In this document: positions 15,205 through 22,592 of the stretch, piece by piece | Layout: every line of letters begins with the position of its first letter | Numbering within the stretch: the stretch's first letter is position 1 | Assembly (NCBI RefSeq): GCF_002746455.1 | Contig: NZ_NWUW01000036.1 | Location: 1-38,512 of the forward strand | Origin: Bacillus fungorum | GTDB taxonomy: Bacteria; Bacillota; Bacilli; Bacillales; Bacillaceae_G | Length of the DNA: 38,512 bases | Direction of reading: 5' to 3' | Translations under genes and position numbers: made by a program | Notes under the pieces: generated by a model | Told to the model about the DNA's origin: nothing | Databases searched by the model: none | Seen by the model: the letters and a program-made list of their open reading frames with translations, nothing else

Positions 15205-17127
15205 TCAATATTTTCTATTTTTTATTTCTTCTTCAATACTTTCCACAAACCCATCTAGTTCAATCACTTCTGACTGGTCTTCACCATATTTACGTACATT
15301 TACAGCTTTGCTTTCCATTTCTTTATCCCCAATAACAAGAACATAAGGAACTTTTTGCATTTGTGCTTCTCTTATTTTATATCCTAACTTTTCATCTCGT
15401 ACATCTTGTTCAACACGAATTCCAGCTTGTGCTAATTTGTCTGCAACCTCTTCTGCATATTGCACGTGCACTGCATTTGAAACTGGAATTACTTTCAGTT
15501 GAACTGGTGCTATCCATGCCGGGAATGCGCCTCCAAAGTGCTCAATTAATATTGCTAAGAAGCGGTCTAAAGATCCTAAAACTGCTCGATGAATAACAAC
15601 TGGTCTTCTCTTTTCATTCTTCTCATCTATATAATTTAAATCAAACTTCTCTGGCATTTGGAAATCTAGCTGGATTGTTCCGCACTGATGACTTCTATTT
15701 AAAGCATCTTTAATATGGAAATCAATTTTTGGCCCGTAAAATGCACCATCACCTTCATTTAGTCTATATTTATAGTTTAATGATTGTAATACATTTGCTA
15801 ACGCTGCCTCTGCTTGCTCCCATAACTTATCATCCCCCATTGAATCTTCTGGACGAGTAGAAAGCTCTACTTCATACTGGAATCCAAAAGTTTTATATAC
15901 GTAATCAATTTGCGCCATTACGGATTTAATTTCATCTTCAATTTGTTCTGGTGTTACAAATAAATGAGCATCATCTTGGCAGAAAGTACGAACTCTCAAT
16001 AATCCGTTTAATGCCCCGCTAAATTCATGTCGGTGTACTTGACCGAACTCACACATACGAATTGGCAATTCGCGATAAGAGTGTAATTTATTTTTGAACA
16101 TTAACATATGGCCAGGACAGTTCATTGGCTTTAATGCAAAACTTTTATTGTCTACTTCTGAGAAATACATGTTGTCCTTGTAATGTCCCCAGTGTCCTGA
16201 TTTCTCCCATAATTCTTGGTTCATCATAAACGGCGTACGTACTTCTTGATAATTGTACTCTTTTTGAATTTCTCTTAAAAACGCTTCTAATTCGTTACGA
16301 ATAATCTGTCCTTTCGGTAAATAAAACGGCATTCCCGGAGCCTCTTCAGAAAACATAAATAACTCCAGCTCACTACCTAATTTACGATGATTTCTTTTTG
16401 CTGCTTCTTCAACGAAATGTAAATACTCTTCTAATTCTTTTTGAGAAGAGAATGCAACACCATATATACGCTGAAGCACTTGATTGTTACTATCCCCTCG
16501 CCAATATGCACCTGAAACGTGAGTTAATTGGAAGGCTTTCAAATAGCCTGTTGACGGTAAATGTGGTCCTCTACATAAATCTACAAATTCACCTTGTTTA
16601 TATAGTGTTACACTTTCTTCATTAGGAATAGCTTCTAACAGTTCTAATTTCAAACTATCGTTCATTTCTTGAAACAATTTTGCTGCCTCTTCTCGAGAAA
16701 CTTCAACTCGCTCTATTTTTATATTTTCATTTATAATCTTTTTCATTTCTTTTTCAATTTTCGATAAATCTTCTACGTTTACACTACTCGGAAGATCCAT
16801 ATCATAATAAAATCCATTTTCAATCACAGGCCCTACTCCAAGATTTATATCACCATACAATCTTTTTACAGCTTGTGCTAAAATATGTGCCGCAGAGTGT
16901 CTTGCAATTTCTACCCCTTCATTTGAATCTATAGTAACGATTTCTATTTCCGCATTTCCTTCAATATTTCGGCGTAAATCATATAACTGATTATTTACTT
17001 TCCCTGCGACTGCTTTCTTTTTCAAACTACTGCTAATGGATCCAGCAATTTCTTCTAAATTAATTCCTTTTACAAATTCTTTAACGCTACCATCTGGAAA
17101 TTTAATTTCAATCATTTGTTCTTTCAT
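15205..17127 (-). CDS. thrZ: Threonyl-tRNA synthetase, ThrZ type
   Basis: A 640-residue class II synthetase that charges tRNA-Thr. It comprises a TGS domain (1-65), an editing domain with His77, His81, Cys185 and His189 (RHSAAH, DLCRGPH), a catalytic core, and an anticodon-binding domain (about 540-640). The catalytic zinc ligands expected from the family are Cys337 (MNCPGHM), His388 (CQDDAHLF) and His513 (VVIHRA). Features such as GSISSSLKKKA and the EEAPGMPFYLPKGQI stretch resemble B. subtilis ThrZ more than ThrS, so this is probably the inducible second enzyme. GGAG lies upstream of the ATG. Two T-box riboswitches and a promoter lie upstream, giving induction under threonine starvation. 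Confidence 0.92.
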   Translation of the reverse strand: MKEQMIEIKFPDGSVKEFVKGINLEEIAGSISSSLKKKAVAGKVNNQLYDLRRNIEGNAEIEIVTIDSNEGVEIARHSAAHILAQAVKRLYGDINLGVGPVIENGFYYDMDLPSSVNVEDLSKIEKEMKKIINENIKIERVEVSREEAAKLFQEMNDSLKLELLEAIPNEESVTLYKQGEFVDLCRGPHLPSTGYLKAFQLTHVSGAYWRGDSNNQVLQRIYGVAFSSQKELEEYLHFVEEAAKRNHRKLGSELELFMFSEEAPGMPFYLPKGQIIRNELEAFLREIQKEYNYQEVRTPFMMNQELWEKSGHWGHYKDNMYFSEVDNKSFALKPMNCPGHMLMFKNKLHSYRELPIRMCEFGQVHRHEFSGALNGLLRVRTFCQDDAHLFVTPEQIEDEIKSVMAQIDYVYKTFGFQYEVELSTRPEDSMGDDKLWEQAEAALANVLQSLNYKYRLNEGDGAFYGPKIDFHIKDALNRSHQCGTIQLDFQMPEKFDLNYIDEKNEKRRPVVIHRAVLGSLDRFLAILIEHFGGAFPAWIAPVQLKVIPVSNAVHVQYAEEVADKLAQAGIRVEQDVRDEKLGYKIREAQMQKVPYVLVIGDKEMESKAVNVRKYGEDQSEVIELDGFVESIEEEIKNRKY

Positions 17128-17150
17128 TTTTCATCTCTCCATTTCATAAT

Positions 17151-17393
17151 AAAAAGCACACTCATCCCTAAAATAGGGACGAGCGTGCTTATACCCGTGG
17201 TTCCACCCAGATTCCCATTACAAATTGCAATGGCTTCTTTTACGGTAACGTCGTTTATACGGCACTAGATACTTTATTTCCCCAGTGCAGCTCTAAGGTG
17301 GTAAGTTATTTTTCTGCGTTAGGAAGTTCTCAGCTTTCCTTCCTTCTCTGTATAACCGGGTAAAATAACTCGTGTCCTTTTCTTCGCTTATTA
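17151..17393 (-). promoter_or_regulatory. T-box riboswitch 1 (proximal to thrZ)
   Basis: Read on the minus strand, stem I begins near 17390 and includes a conserved AGAGAAGG-type region. The ACC threonine codon for the specifier loop lies in ACCACC (17298-17303). The T-box core GGGTGGAACCACGG covers about 17195-17208; its TGGA would pair with the free UCCA end of tRNA-Thr. The intrinsic terminator 17154-17190 (AAGCACGCTC.../...GAGTGTGCTT) has a T tract. Uncharged tRNA-Thr should stabilise the antiterminator. It is about 257 bp out of phase with a nearly identical second copy upstream. Confidence 0.92.
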
Positions 17394-17406
17394 TGAAATT
17401 GAATGC

Positions 17407-17650
17407 AAAAAAAGCATATTCATCCCTAAAATAGGGACGAATATGCTTATATCCGTGGTTCCACCCAGATTCCCATCACAAATTGCAATGGCTTCTTTTG
17501 CGATAACGTCGCTTACACGGCACTAGATACTTCATTTCCCTAGTGCAGCTCTAAGGTGGTAAGTTATTTTTCTGCGTTAGGAAGTTCTCAGCTTTCCTTC
17601 CTTCTCTGTATAACCGGGTAAAATAACTCGTGTCCTTTTCTTTGCTTTTA
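17407..17650 (-). promoter_or_regulatory. T-box riboswitch 2 (distal, tandem copy)
   Basis: The same elements as the proximal copy are present: specifier ACCACC at 17555-17560, T-box core 17453-17466, terminator 17412-17448 followed by T's. Roughly 95 bases of stem I are identical to the other copy, while the terminator stems differ by paired changes. Two T-boxes in series make read-through depend on two tRNA-binding events, sharpening the response. B. subtilis thrZ is known to use three. Confidence 0.92.
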
Positions 17651-17675
17651 TGAGTACATCCATTAATTGTTATTT

Positions 17676-17704
17676 ACTATATCTTATTCATTTTATTTTT
17701 GCAA
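17676..17704 (-). promoter_or_regulatory. Sigma-A promoter of the T-box/thrZ transcript
   Basis: On the minus strand TTGCAA (17699-17704) and TATAGT (17676-17681) are separated by exactly 17 bases. Transcription would start near 17669, about 20 bases before stem I of the distal T-box. Confidence 0.75.
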
Positions 17705-17738
17705 GTGTTTAAAAAAGATTTTTTATTTTTTCAAAAAA

Positions 17739-17764
17739 GAAACCAAAACTAAATTTTTGGTTTC
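17739..17764 (-). terminator. Terminator of the pseudouridine synthase gene
   Basis: GAAACCAAAA and TTTTGGTTTC form a 10-bp stem with a six-base loop, followed by TTTTTT on the minus strand. Confidence 0.85.
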
Positions 17765-17776
17765 CTCTTCTCAATT

Positions 17777-18484
17777 TTACCAATCTTGTGGTTCGTAATT
17801 TAAATCTGAAAATAGACGTCGTTTCTCTTTTTTCGTTAAATCTCTCCACTGTCCAACAGGTAAATTATTCAATTCAATATTCATAATTCGCGTACGTTTT
17901 AACGTGTATACTTGATAACCTAAAGCTTCACACATACGGCGAATTTGGCGATTTAAACCTTGTGTTAAAATAATTTTGAACTCATATTTTGATAACTGTG
18001 TGATTTCACAAGGAAGCGTTTTTGTTCCTAAAATTTTCACACCAGCTGCCATTTTCTCTAGAAAATCAGGTGTAATTGGCTTATCTACTGAAACGATATA
18101 TTCTTTCTCATGTTTGTTTTCAGCACGTAAAATTTCATTAACAATATCACCATCATTCGTTAATAAAATTAAACCGTCTGAGTCTTTATCAAGACGTCCA
18201 ATGTGACTAATTCGTAAAGGATGATTCACTAAATCGATAATATTACCTTTTACTGATTTTTCACTTGTACATGTAATACCTACTGGTTTATTTAAAGCGA
18301 TATATACGTGATCTCGAGCAATACGAAGTTGCTCTCCGTTTACGCGCACATCATCACCTGGATTTACTTGGTCACCAATTTTTGCAACCTTACCGTTAAT
18401 AATTACTCTTCTCTCATTAATTAATTTATCTGCTCCACGTCGAGACGCTTTTCCAGCTTCACTAATAAATTTATTGATACGCAA
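17777..18484 (-). CDS. rluF: 23S rRNA pseudouridine synthase, RluF-like
   Basis: A 235-residue RsuA/RluF-type enzyme that isomerises uridine in 23S rRNA. The N-terminal S4 RNA-binding domain is RINKFISEAGKASRRGADKLI. The catalytic Asp is in HIGRLDKDSDGLILLTNDG. Motif III is LTQGLNRQIRRMCEALGY, with the N-R-Q-I-R-R pattern of RluF. Start chosen at TTG 18484, because AAAAGGA lies about nine bases upstream and RluF proteins begin at this point; the longer frame to TTG 18541 adds 19 unlikely residues without a ribosome binding site. RluF versus RluB/RluE-type specificity is by resemblance. Confidence 0.8.
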   Translation of the reverse strand: MRINKFISEAGKASRRGADKLINERRVIINGKVAKIGDQVNPGDDVRVNGEQLRIARDHVYIALNKPVGITCTSEKSVKGNIIDLVNHPLRISHIGRLDKDSDGLILLTNDGDIVNEILRAENKHEKEYIVSVDKPITPDFLEKMAAGVKILGTKTLPCEITQLSKYEFKIILTQGLNRQIRRMCEALGYQVYTLKRTRIMNIELNNLPVGQWRDLTKKEKRRLFSDLNYEPQDW

Positions 18485-18670
18485 ATTAGGCACATCCTTT
18501 TCTAAACAAAATTTCAAGCTCACACTGCTTCTACCGTACAATACAAAAGGGTAAGCCTTCTATTATAACTTAAATATATTAACATGAAAGGGTATATAAC
18601 GTCTTCTATTAATTACTCGTTTATAAGAAAATATCTTTATTATACATTCATTTATGCTCGTTTTGTACAC

Positions 18671-19291
18671 TTAATATACAAGCCACTCTTCCTTACATAC
18701 AGCTTGTTTACCTCTTATATCTTCTAAATCTTCATGAATATTAGCTAGTTTATACAGCTCAGGGAAAATCTCTTCTACATAATTTTGATGCGCCATTTCA
18801 TCTTTCCAATAAGTTAACACTATGTAACGATTTTCAGTTTTTAAAGACTTCCCAATAACACCACCTAACATCCCTTTTGCATTTTCCATTCCTTTATTCC
18901 AAATCGTTTCTTGCTTATGTAAAAAATGCTTTTCCTTTCCTACCTTTACATCACATACAGCAGCTCTTACAAATGAACCTTCTGTAACAACGTCTTTCAT
19001 AGGCATATCAGTTATATCATACAACGTTTGAAATAATTCAATTTCACATGAAAGAAACGTATCCTCTTGGTTACTATTTAAATAAATTGTATCGTGGGCA
19101 CCATTCATAAATGCTTGATAAGCGCTTCTATCTTCCCATACAGTAAATACACATGCCTCATTTTCATGCCATCCACCGAATTGTCCATGAAAACCATCTA
19201 GATGCTGTATATCACGCCATTGTTCTTGCGCTTTTGAAAACAATTCTTTTTTCTCTTGTTCTACTTTACAGTAGATTGTTTTTAGTAACAT
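18671..19291 (-). CDS. YdbC-like DUF4937 protein
   Basis: A 206-residue soluble protein resembling B. subtilis YdbC (DUF4937). It consists of two similar halves: LDGFHGQFGGWHENEACVFTVWEDRSAY near the start and MLGGVIGKSLKTENRYIVLTYWKDEMAH later. Each is a strand-helix-strand unit like the ferredoxin-type ABM (antibiotic biosynthesis monooxygenase) barrel, ending in a Trp/Tyr-rich strand. No activity is known, and monooxygenase chemistry should not be assumed. AAGGGGG lies upstream of the ATG. It appears to be a single gene. Confidence 0.7.
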   Translation of the reverse strand: MLLKTIYCKVEQEKKELFSKAQEQWRDIQHLDGFHGQFGGWHENEACVFTVWEDRSAYQAFMNGAHDTIYLNSNQEDTFLSCEIELFQTLYDITDMPMKDVVTEGSFVRAAVCDVKVGKEKHFLHKQETIWNKGMENAKGMLGGVIGKSLKTENRYIVLTYWKDEMAHQNYVEEIFPELYKLANIHEDLEDIRGKQAVCKEEWLVY

Positions 19292-19608
19292 TTTTAATTC
19301 CCCCTTATGATACGATCTATTTCCTTATTACTACACTTAGTTTACATAACAAAATTATTATTTACTGTATTTACATTTCCACACAAACACCCAACCTATC
19401 TTTTGCACTATATCTGTCAAACCATCTATCTGTTTTTATTTCAAATAATTCAGAACATAAAAAAGATGTGGCCCTATACGAATTACATCTAAATCTTACC
19501 TCCTTTGTATATCTATTGCTCAAGTATATAATACGTAATTTCTCTCGAATAATGTCATACGGTTACCATCCTCACCCCTTCTTTAAAACTAACAGCATGC
19601 CCGTTTTC
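19292..19608. other. Gap with only fragmented frames
   Basis: No intact gene was found. On the minus strand a frame without a credible start is open from 19562 to the TAA at 19371 (about 64 codons, containing YDIIREKLRIIYLSNRY). An AAAGGAGG site near 19500 leads to an ATG followed at once by TAA. Just upstream, GGAGGGGAG and an ATG at 19613 open a frame that stops after seven codons. This looks like decayed coding sequence, but no family was recognised. Confidence 0.35.
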
Positions 19609-19815
19609 TCATAGGTTCTCCCCTCCACTTACCATTGTAATAGGCATTACACTTATATATTTATAATCCTCTTCATTATCATCGTTAATATGGATAGCTG
19701 ACATTGGTACTGGAAAATCATCAATTTTAAATTCTTTGTCTAAATATATGAGTGCAATTAAGCTAATTAATAGCATAGCAGTTGCAATATTTGAAACTAT
19801 TTTCTTTTATTTCAC
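19609..19815 (-). pseudogene. Small membrane-protein gene interrupted at codon 3
   Basis: AAAAGGG lies seven bases before a GTG at 19815. The frame then reads V-K-stop (TAA 19807-19809) and continues open in the same frame for 65 codons to the TGA at 19609-19611. The continuation starts KKIVSNIATAMLLISLIALIYLDK, a Lys-rich start and one membrane helix, followed by an acidic outer segment with HINDDNEEDYKY. The later part (from ATG 19776, 55 residues) could in principle be made alone, but no ribosome binding site precedes that ATG. A nonsense mutation in a small gene is the simplest reading; sequencing error cannot be excluded. No family was recognised. Confidence 0.5.
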
Positions 19816-19982
19816 TAAAAATCCCTTTTCTCACACATCACTTTCATCATTTTACTAATTTCGATTATTTATGTTTAGAAAAGATATAATTCAAATCTTT
19901 TCTAACTTATGTTCTCTACCTTAAACAATATAATTATTTTATATTGTAATTAACAGATTTTTAATTTTGGAGGCGTTACTCA

Positions 19983-20558
19983 TTGAGAAAATTATTTTCA
20001 AAAAACTGGTCAGTTGTAATTTCTATTTTTATCATTTCCAGTACGGTTTTTTACACATTGATAGATAAAAACAATAATAAAAAAGCAACTGTAGAAACAA
20101 TTGATACAAAAACATTCAAAACTAACCTGCAACCTAAAATAAATGAATTAACTACAAATTATAATGACATCATTGAGAAAGATTGGTTGCCTGCTTGGGA
20201 AGAAATTAACACGAATGGAGATTCAGTAGATAGAAATAAACTATTAGTTACAATGAGTGCTATTTCCAAACAATATGAAAACATTATGAATGAAATAGAC
20301 ATTATAAAAATTAAAGAAAATATATCGGAAATACAACTACAAGAACAACTAGTTTATTTCACAACTGAATTTAAGACTGCTTCTAAATTTATGAAAAACG
20401 CGGCAGATTTAATTATAGACGGAGCCAAAAACTCTACTCCAAACAGTGCAACAATTGAAAATACTAAACATGCTTTAGGACTTGCGGATCAACATATTGT
20501 CATCGCTTTATCTACTTTAACTGAAGTTGAAGAGAAATTAGCACTTGCAAAAAAATAA
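19983..20558 (+). CDS. Membrane-anchored extracytoplasmic protein of unknown function
   Basis: A 191-residue protein with an N-terminal basic start, one hydrophobic helix (residues about 8-26, WSVVISIFIISSTVFYTLI) and an outer part of long amphipathic helices rich in Lys, Glu, Asn and Thr. No lipobox Cys is present, so it is probably an anchored or secreted helical-bundle protein. No family was recognised. The start is TTG: GGAGG lies nine bases before it, and no in-frame ATG follows until codon 86. It is divergent from the broken small gene to its left, and ends before the promoter of the glycine riboswitch. Confidence 0.65.
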   Translation: MRKLFSKNWSVVISIFIISSTVFYTLIDKNNNKKATVETIDTKTFKTNLQPKINELTTNYNDIIEKDWLPAWEEINTNGDSVDRNKLLVTMSAISKQYENIMNEIDIIKIKENISEIQLQEQLVYFTTEFKTASKFMKNAADLIIDGAKNSTPNSATIENTKHALGLADQHIVIALSTLTEVEEKLALAKK

Positions 20559-20588
20559 GTCTGTTTACTATTTTACAATAAAAAAAGA

Positions 20589-20617
20589 TTGCAATTCACA
20601 TTTTGTCTGTCTATAAT
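20589..20617 (+). promoter_or_regulatory. Sigma-A promoter of the glycine riboswitch transcript
   Basis: TTGCAA at 20589-20594 and a perfect TATAAT at 20612-20617 are separated by 17 bases. Transcription would begin near 20624, about 40 bases before the first aptamer. Confidence 0.75.
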
Positions 20618-20659
20618 GTTTTTATTGATTTACAATCAATGTTTTTATAAATTTTATAA

Positions 20660-20970
20660 TTCGGATGAACCATTCAGGAGAAGGTCTATTGATCTACCGA
20701 CGGGGCAAAAAGTTTTTAACCGACTTTGAAACTCTCAGGTCTTGTTTACAAGTAGAACTGCATGGGGACGAATCTCTGGAGAGACTCCCTCTCGCTTTAT
20801 ATAGCGCAGAGGAAAACGAGCACCGAAGGAGCAAATCCGCTACTATAGCGGATAATCTCTCAGGTAAAAGGACAGAGACAAGCGAAAGAAAATGCCGATT
20901 TGTATCGGTTTATTTTTCTATCCCTTGTTTCTCCAGAGACCATTTCATTTACTTGAAGTGGTTTTTATTT
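20660..20970 (+). promoter_or_regulatory. Tandem glycine riboswitch with terminator
   Basis: Aptamer 1 lies at about 20665-20775 (ACTCTCAGGTC core). Aptamer 2 lies at about 20775-20900 with the hallmark pieces ACCGAAGGAGCAAA, AATCTCTCAGGTAAAAGGAC and AGAGAC. A stem ACCATTTCA/TGAAGTGGT at 20939-20962 followed by TTTTATTTTTT acts as the terminator. A smaller stem CCGAT/ATCGG is at about 20894-20907. The leader sits directly before an amino-acid symporter gene. Whether glycine turns the gene on or off cannot be told by eye. Confidence 0.88.
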
Positions 20971-20992
20971 TTTCTAAAAAAGGAGAATAAAG

Positions 20993-22360
20993 ATGGAGAC
21001 AGTAAGTAAAGTATTAGAACAAATCAATCACTATGTGTGGGGATTACCAACGTTATTGTTACTCGTTGGTACTGGTATCATTCTCACAGTGCGTTTAAAA
21101 GGGTTACAGTTTAGTAAACTATTATACGCTCACAAACTAGCTTTTAAAAAATCAGAAGATACATCTTCCTCTGGGGATATTAGCCACTTCCAAGCACTTA
21201 TGACAGCTATGGCGGCAACGATTGGTATGGGAAATATAGCTGGTGTTGCAACTGCTGTGACGATCGGTGGACCCGGTGCAATCTTTTGGATGTGGATTAC
21301 TGCTTTGTTCGGTATGGCAACAAAATATGCCGAAGCAATTCTTGCAGTGAAATACCGTGTTAGTAATGAAAATGGCGAATATTCAGGTGGACCAATGTAC
21401 TATTTAGAACGTGGTTTAGGTAAGAAATGGCTTGCAGTTTTATTCGCTATATTCGGTACAACTGCTTCTTTCGGTATCGGTAATATGGTGCAATCTAATT
21501 CAGTTGCAGAGGCAATGCGAATTAATTTCTCTTTCCCTCCTGCTTTAACTGGTATACTGATGGCATTTTTAATCGCAATTGTTATTTTAGGCGGTGTAAA
21601 AAAAATCGGGAAAGTAACAGGATATGTAGTTCCTATTAAAGCTTTCTTTTATATAATTGCTGGTCTTATAATTATTTTCTATCACTACGACCAAATTCCA
21701 GAAGCATTTTCACTTATTTTTTCCGGTGCATTTACTGGTACTGCAGCTGCTGGTGGTTTTATTGGCGCAACAGTCGCATCTGCAATTCAAATCGGAATGG
21801 CGCGCGGTGTATTTGCGAATGAAGCTGGTTTAGGTAGTGCACCTATTGCAGCAGCTGCTGCAAAAACTGATTCGCCTGCAAAGCAAGCTTTAGTTTCAAT
21901 GACTGGTACTTTTCTAGATACGTTTATTGTATGTACAATTACAGGACTAGTATTAATTACTACAGGTGCTTGGAAATCTGGTAAAACTGGCGTTGAAGCT
22001 ACAACACTTGCGTTCCAATCTGTGTTCGGTACTGCAGGTAGTATGATTCTCGGTATCGCAATTATTTTATTCGCCTACTCTACTATTTTAGGCTGGTCGT
22101 ATTACGGTGAGAAATGCGTGGCTTATTTATTCGGAGAAAGTGCTGTTAAATATTATAAAGCAATCTTTATCGTCATGATTGCTATTGGTGCGAATTTAAA
22201 ATTAGGCATCGTATGGACATTTGCGGATATTGCAAATGGACTTATGGCCATTCCAAACTTAATTGGTCTAATTGGTTTAAGTAGTATTGTTGTTGCTGAA
22301 ACGAATCGCTTTTTACAAGCAGAGAAATTGAAAGGAAATCATAAAAAACAGGCAAGTTAA
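20993..22360 (+). CDS. Sodium:alanine/glycine symporter (AGCS family)
   Basis: A 455-residue membrane protein with about eleven helices. The AGCS signature is visible in the N-terminal third: QALMTAMAATIGMGNIAGVA, then GGPGAIFWMWITALFGMATKYAE. GGPMYYLERGLGKKWLA and GMARGVFANEAGLGSAPIAAA are further family blocks (AlsT, DagA, GlyP type). It moves alanine or glycine with Na+. AAAAGGAG precedes the ATG, 23 bases after the riboswitch terminator. Riboswitch control points to glycine as the physiological substrate. Confidence 0.92.
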   Translation: METVSKVLEQINHYVWGLPTLLLLVGTGIILTVRLKGLQFSKLLYAHKLAFKKSEDTSSSGDISHFQALMTAMAATIGMGNIAGVATAVTIGGPGAIFWMWITALFGMATKYAEAILAVKYRVSNENGEYSGGPMYYLERGLGKKWLAVLFAIFGTTASFGIGNMVQSNSVAEAMRINFSFPPALTGILMAFLIAIVILGGVKKIGKVTGYVVPIKAFFYIIAGLIIIFYHYDQIPEAFSLIFSGAFTGTAAAGGFIGATVASAIQIGMARGVFANEAGLGSAPIAAAAAKTDSPAKQALVSMTGTFLDTFIVCTITGLVLITTGAWKSGKTGVEATTLAFQSVFGTAGSMILGIAIILFAYSTILGWSYYGEKCVAYLFGESAVKYYKAIFIVMIAIGANLKLGIVWTFADIANGLMAIPNLIGLIGLSSIVVAETNRFLQAEKLKGNHKKQAS

Positions 22361-22365
22361 CCTAT

Positions 22366-22406
22366 GAAAAAAGGAATGACTCATACATGATGAGCATTCC
22401 TTTTTT
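22366..22406 (+). terminator. Terminator of the symporter gene
   Basis: GAAAAAAGGAATGACTCAT pairs with ATGAGCATTCCTTTTTT with one bulged base; it ends in TTTTTT and starts just after the stop codon. Confidence 0.85.
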
Positions 22407-22538
22407 CATCCCCTCTTTTACTTAATTACTATCATTAAAAATATATTTATATCAATGTTTACTCCTTTTTATTCCTCCAAAAGTTTTTCACATAAATGTC
22501 ATAAATCGTATGGTCTAACTATATAGTTGAAAAGGAAT

Positions 22539-22556
22539 GCGACATTAAAGTGTCGC
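22539..22556 (+). promoter_or_regulatory. Leader stem-loop of the subtilisin gene
   Basis: GCGACA and TGTCGC form a 6-bp G/C-rich stem with a six-base loop, 36 bases before the start codon. A 5' stem-loop stabilises aprE mRNA in B. subtilis; a similar role here is inferred. A 12-bp palindrome AACTATATAGTT lies at 22517-22528. Confidence 0.4.
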
Positions 22557-22592
22557 TGAAAAACTCATCCAAGAAAAGGGAGGAAAAATCTT

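Noticed and set aside
18583..18760. Plus-strand ATG frame after 18583
   Set aside because: No ribosome binding site, runs into the antisense of the YdbC-like gene.
19153..19614. 153-codon plus-strand frame
   Set aside because: It begins inside the YdbC-like gene on the other strand, has no ribosome binding site and an unusual Leu/Ile/Tyr/Ser composition.
20665..21009. 114-codon plus-strand frame before the symporter
   Set aside because: It lies over the glycine riboswitch and its terminator and overlaps the symporter start; no ribosome binding site and no protein-like pattern.
22511..22526. Possible PlcR box TATGGTCTAACTATAT before the protease
   Set aside because: It differs from TATGnAnnnnTnCATA at several fixed positions.
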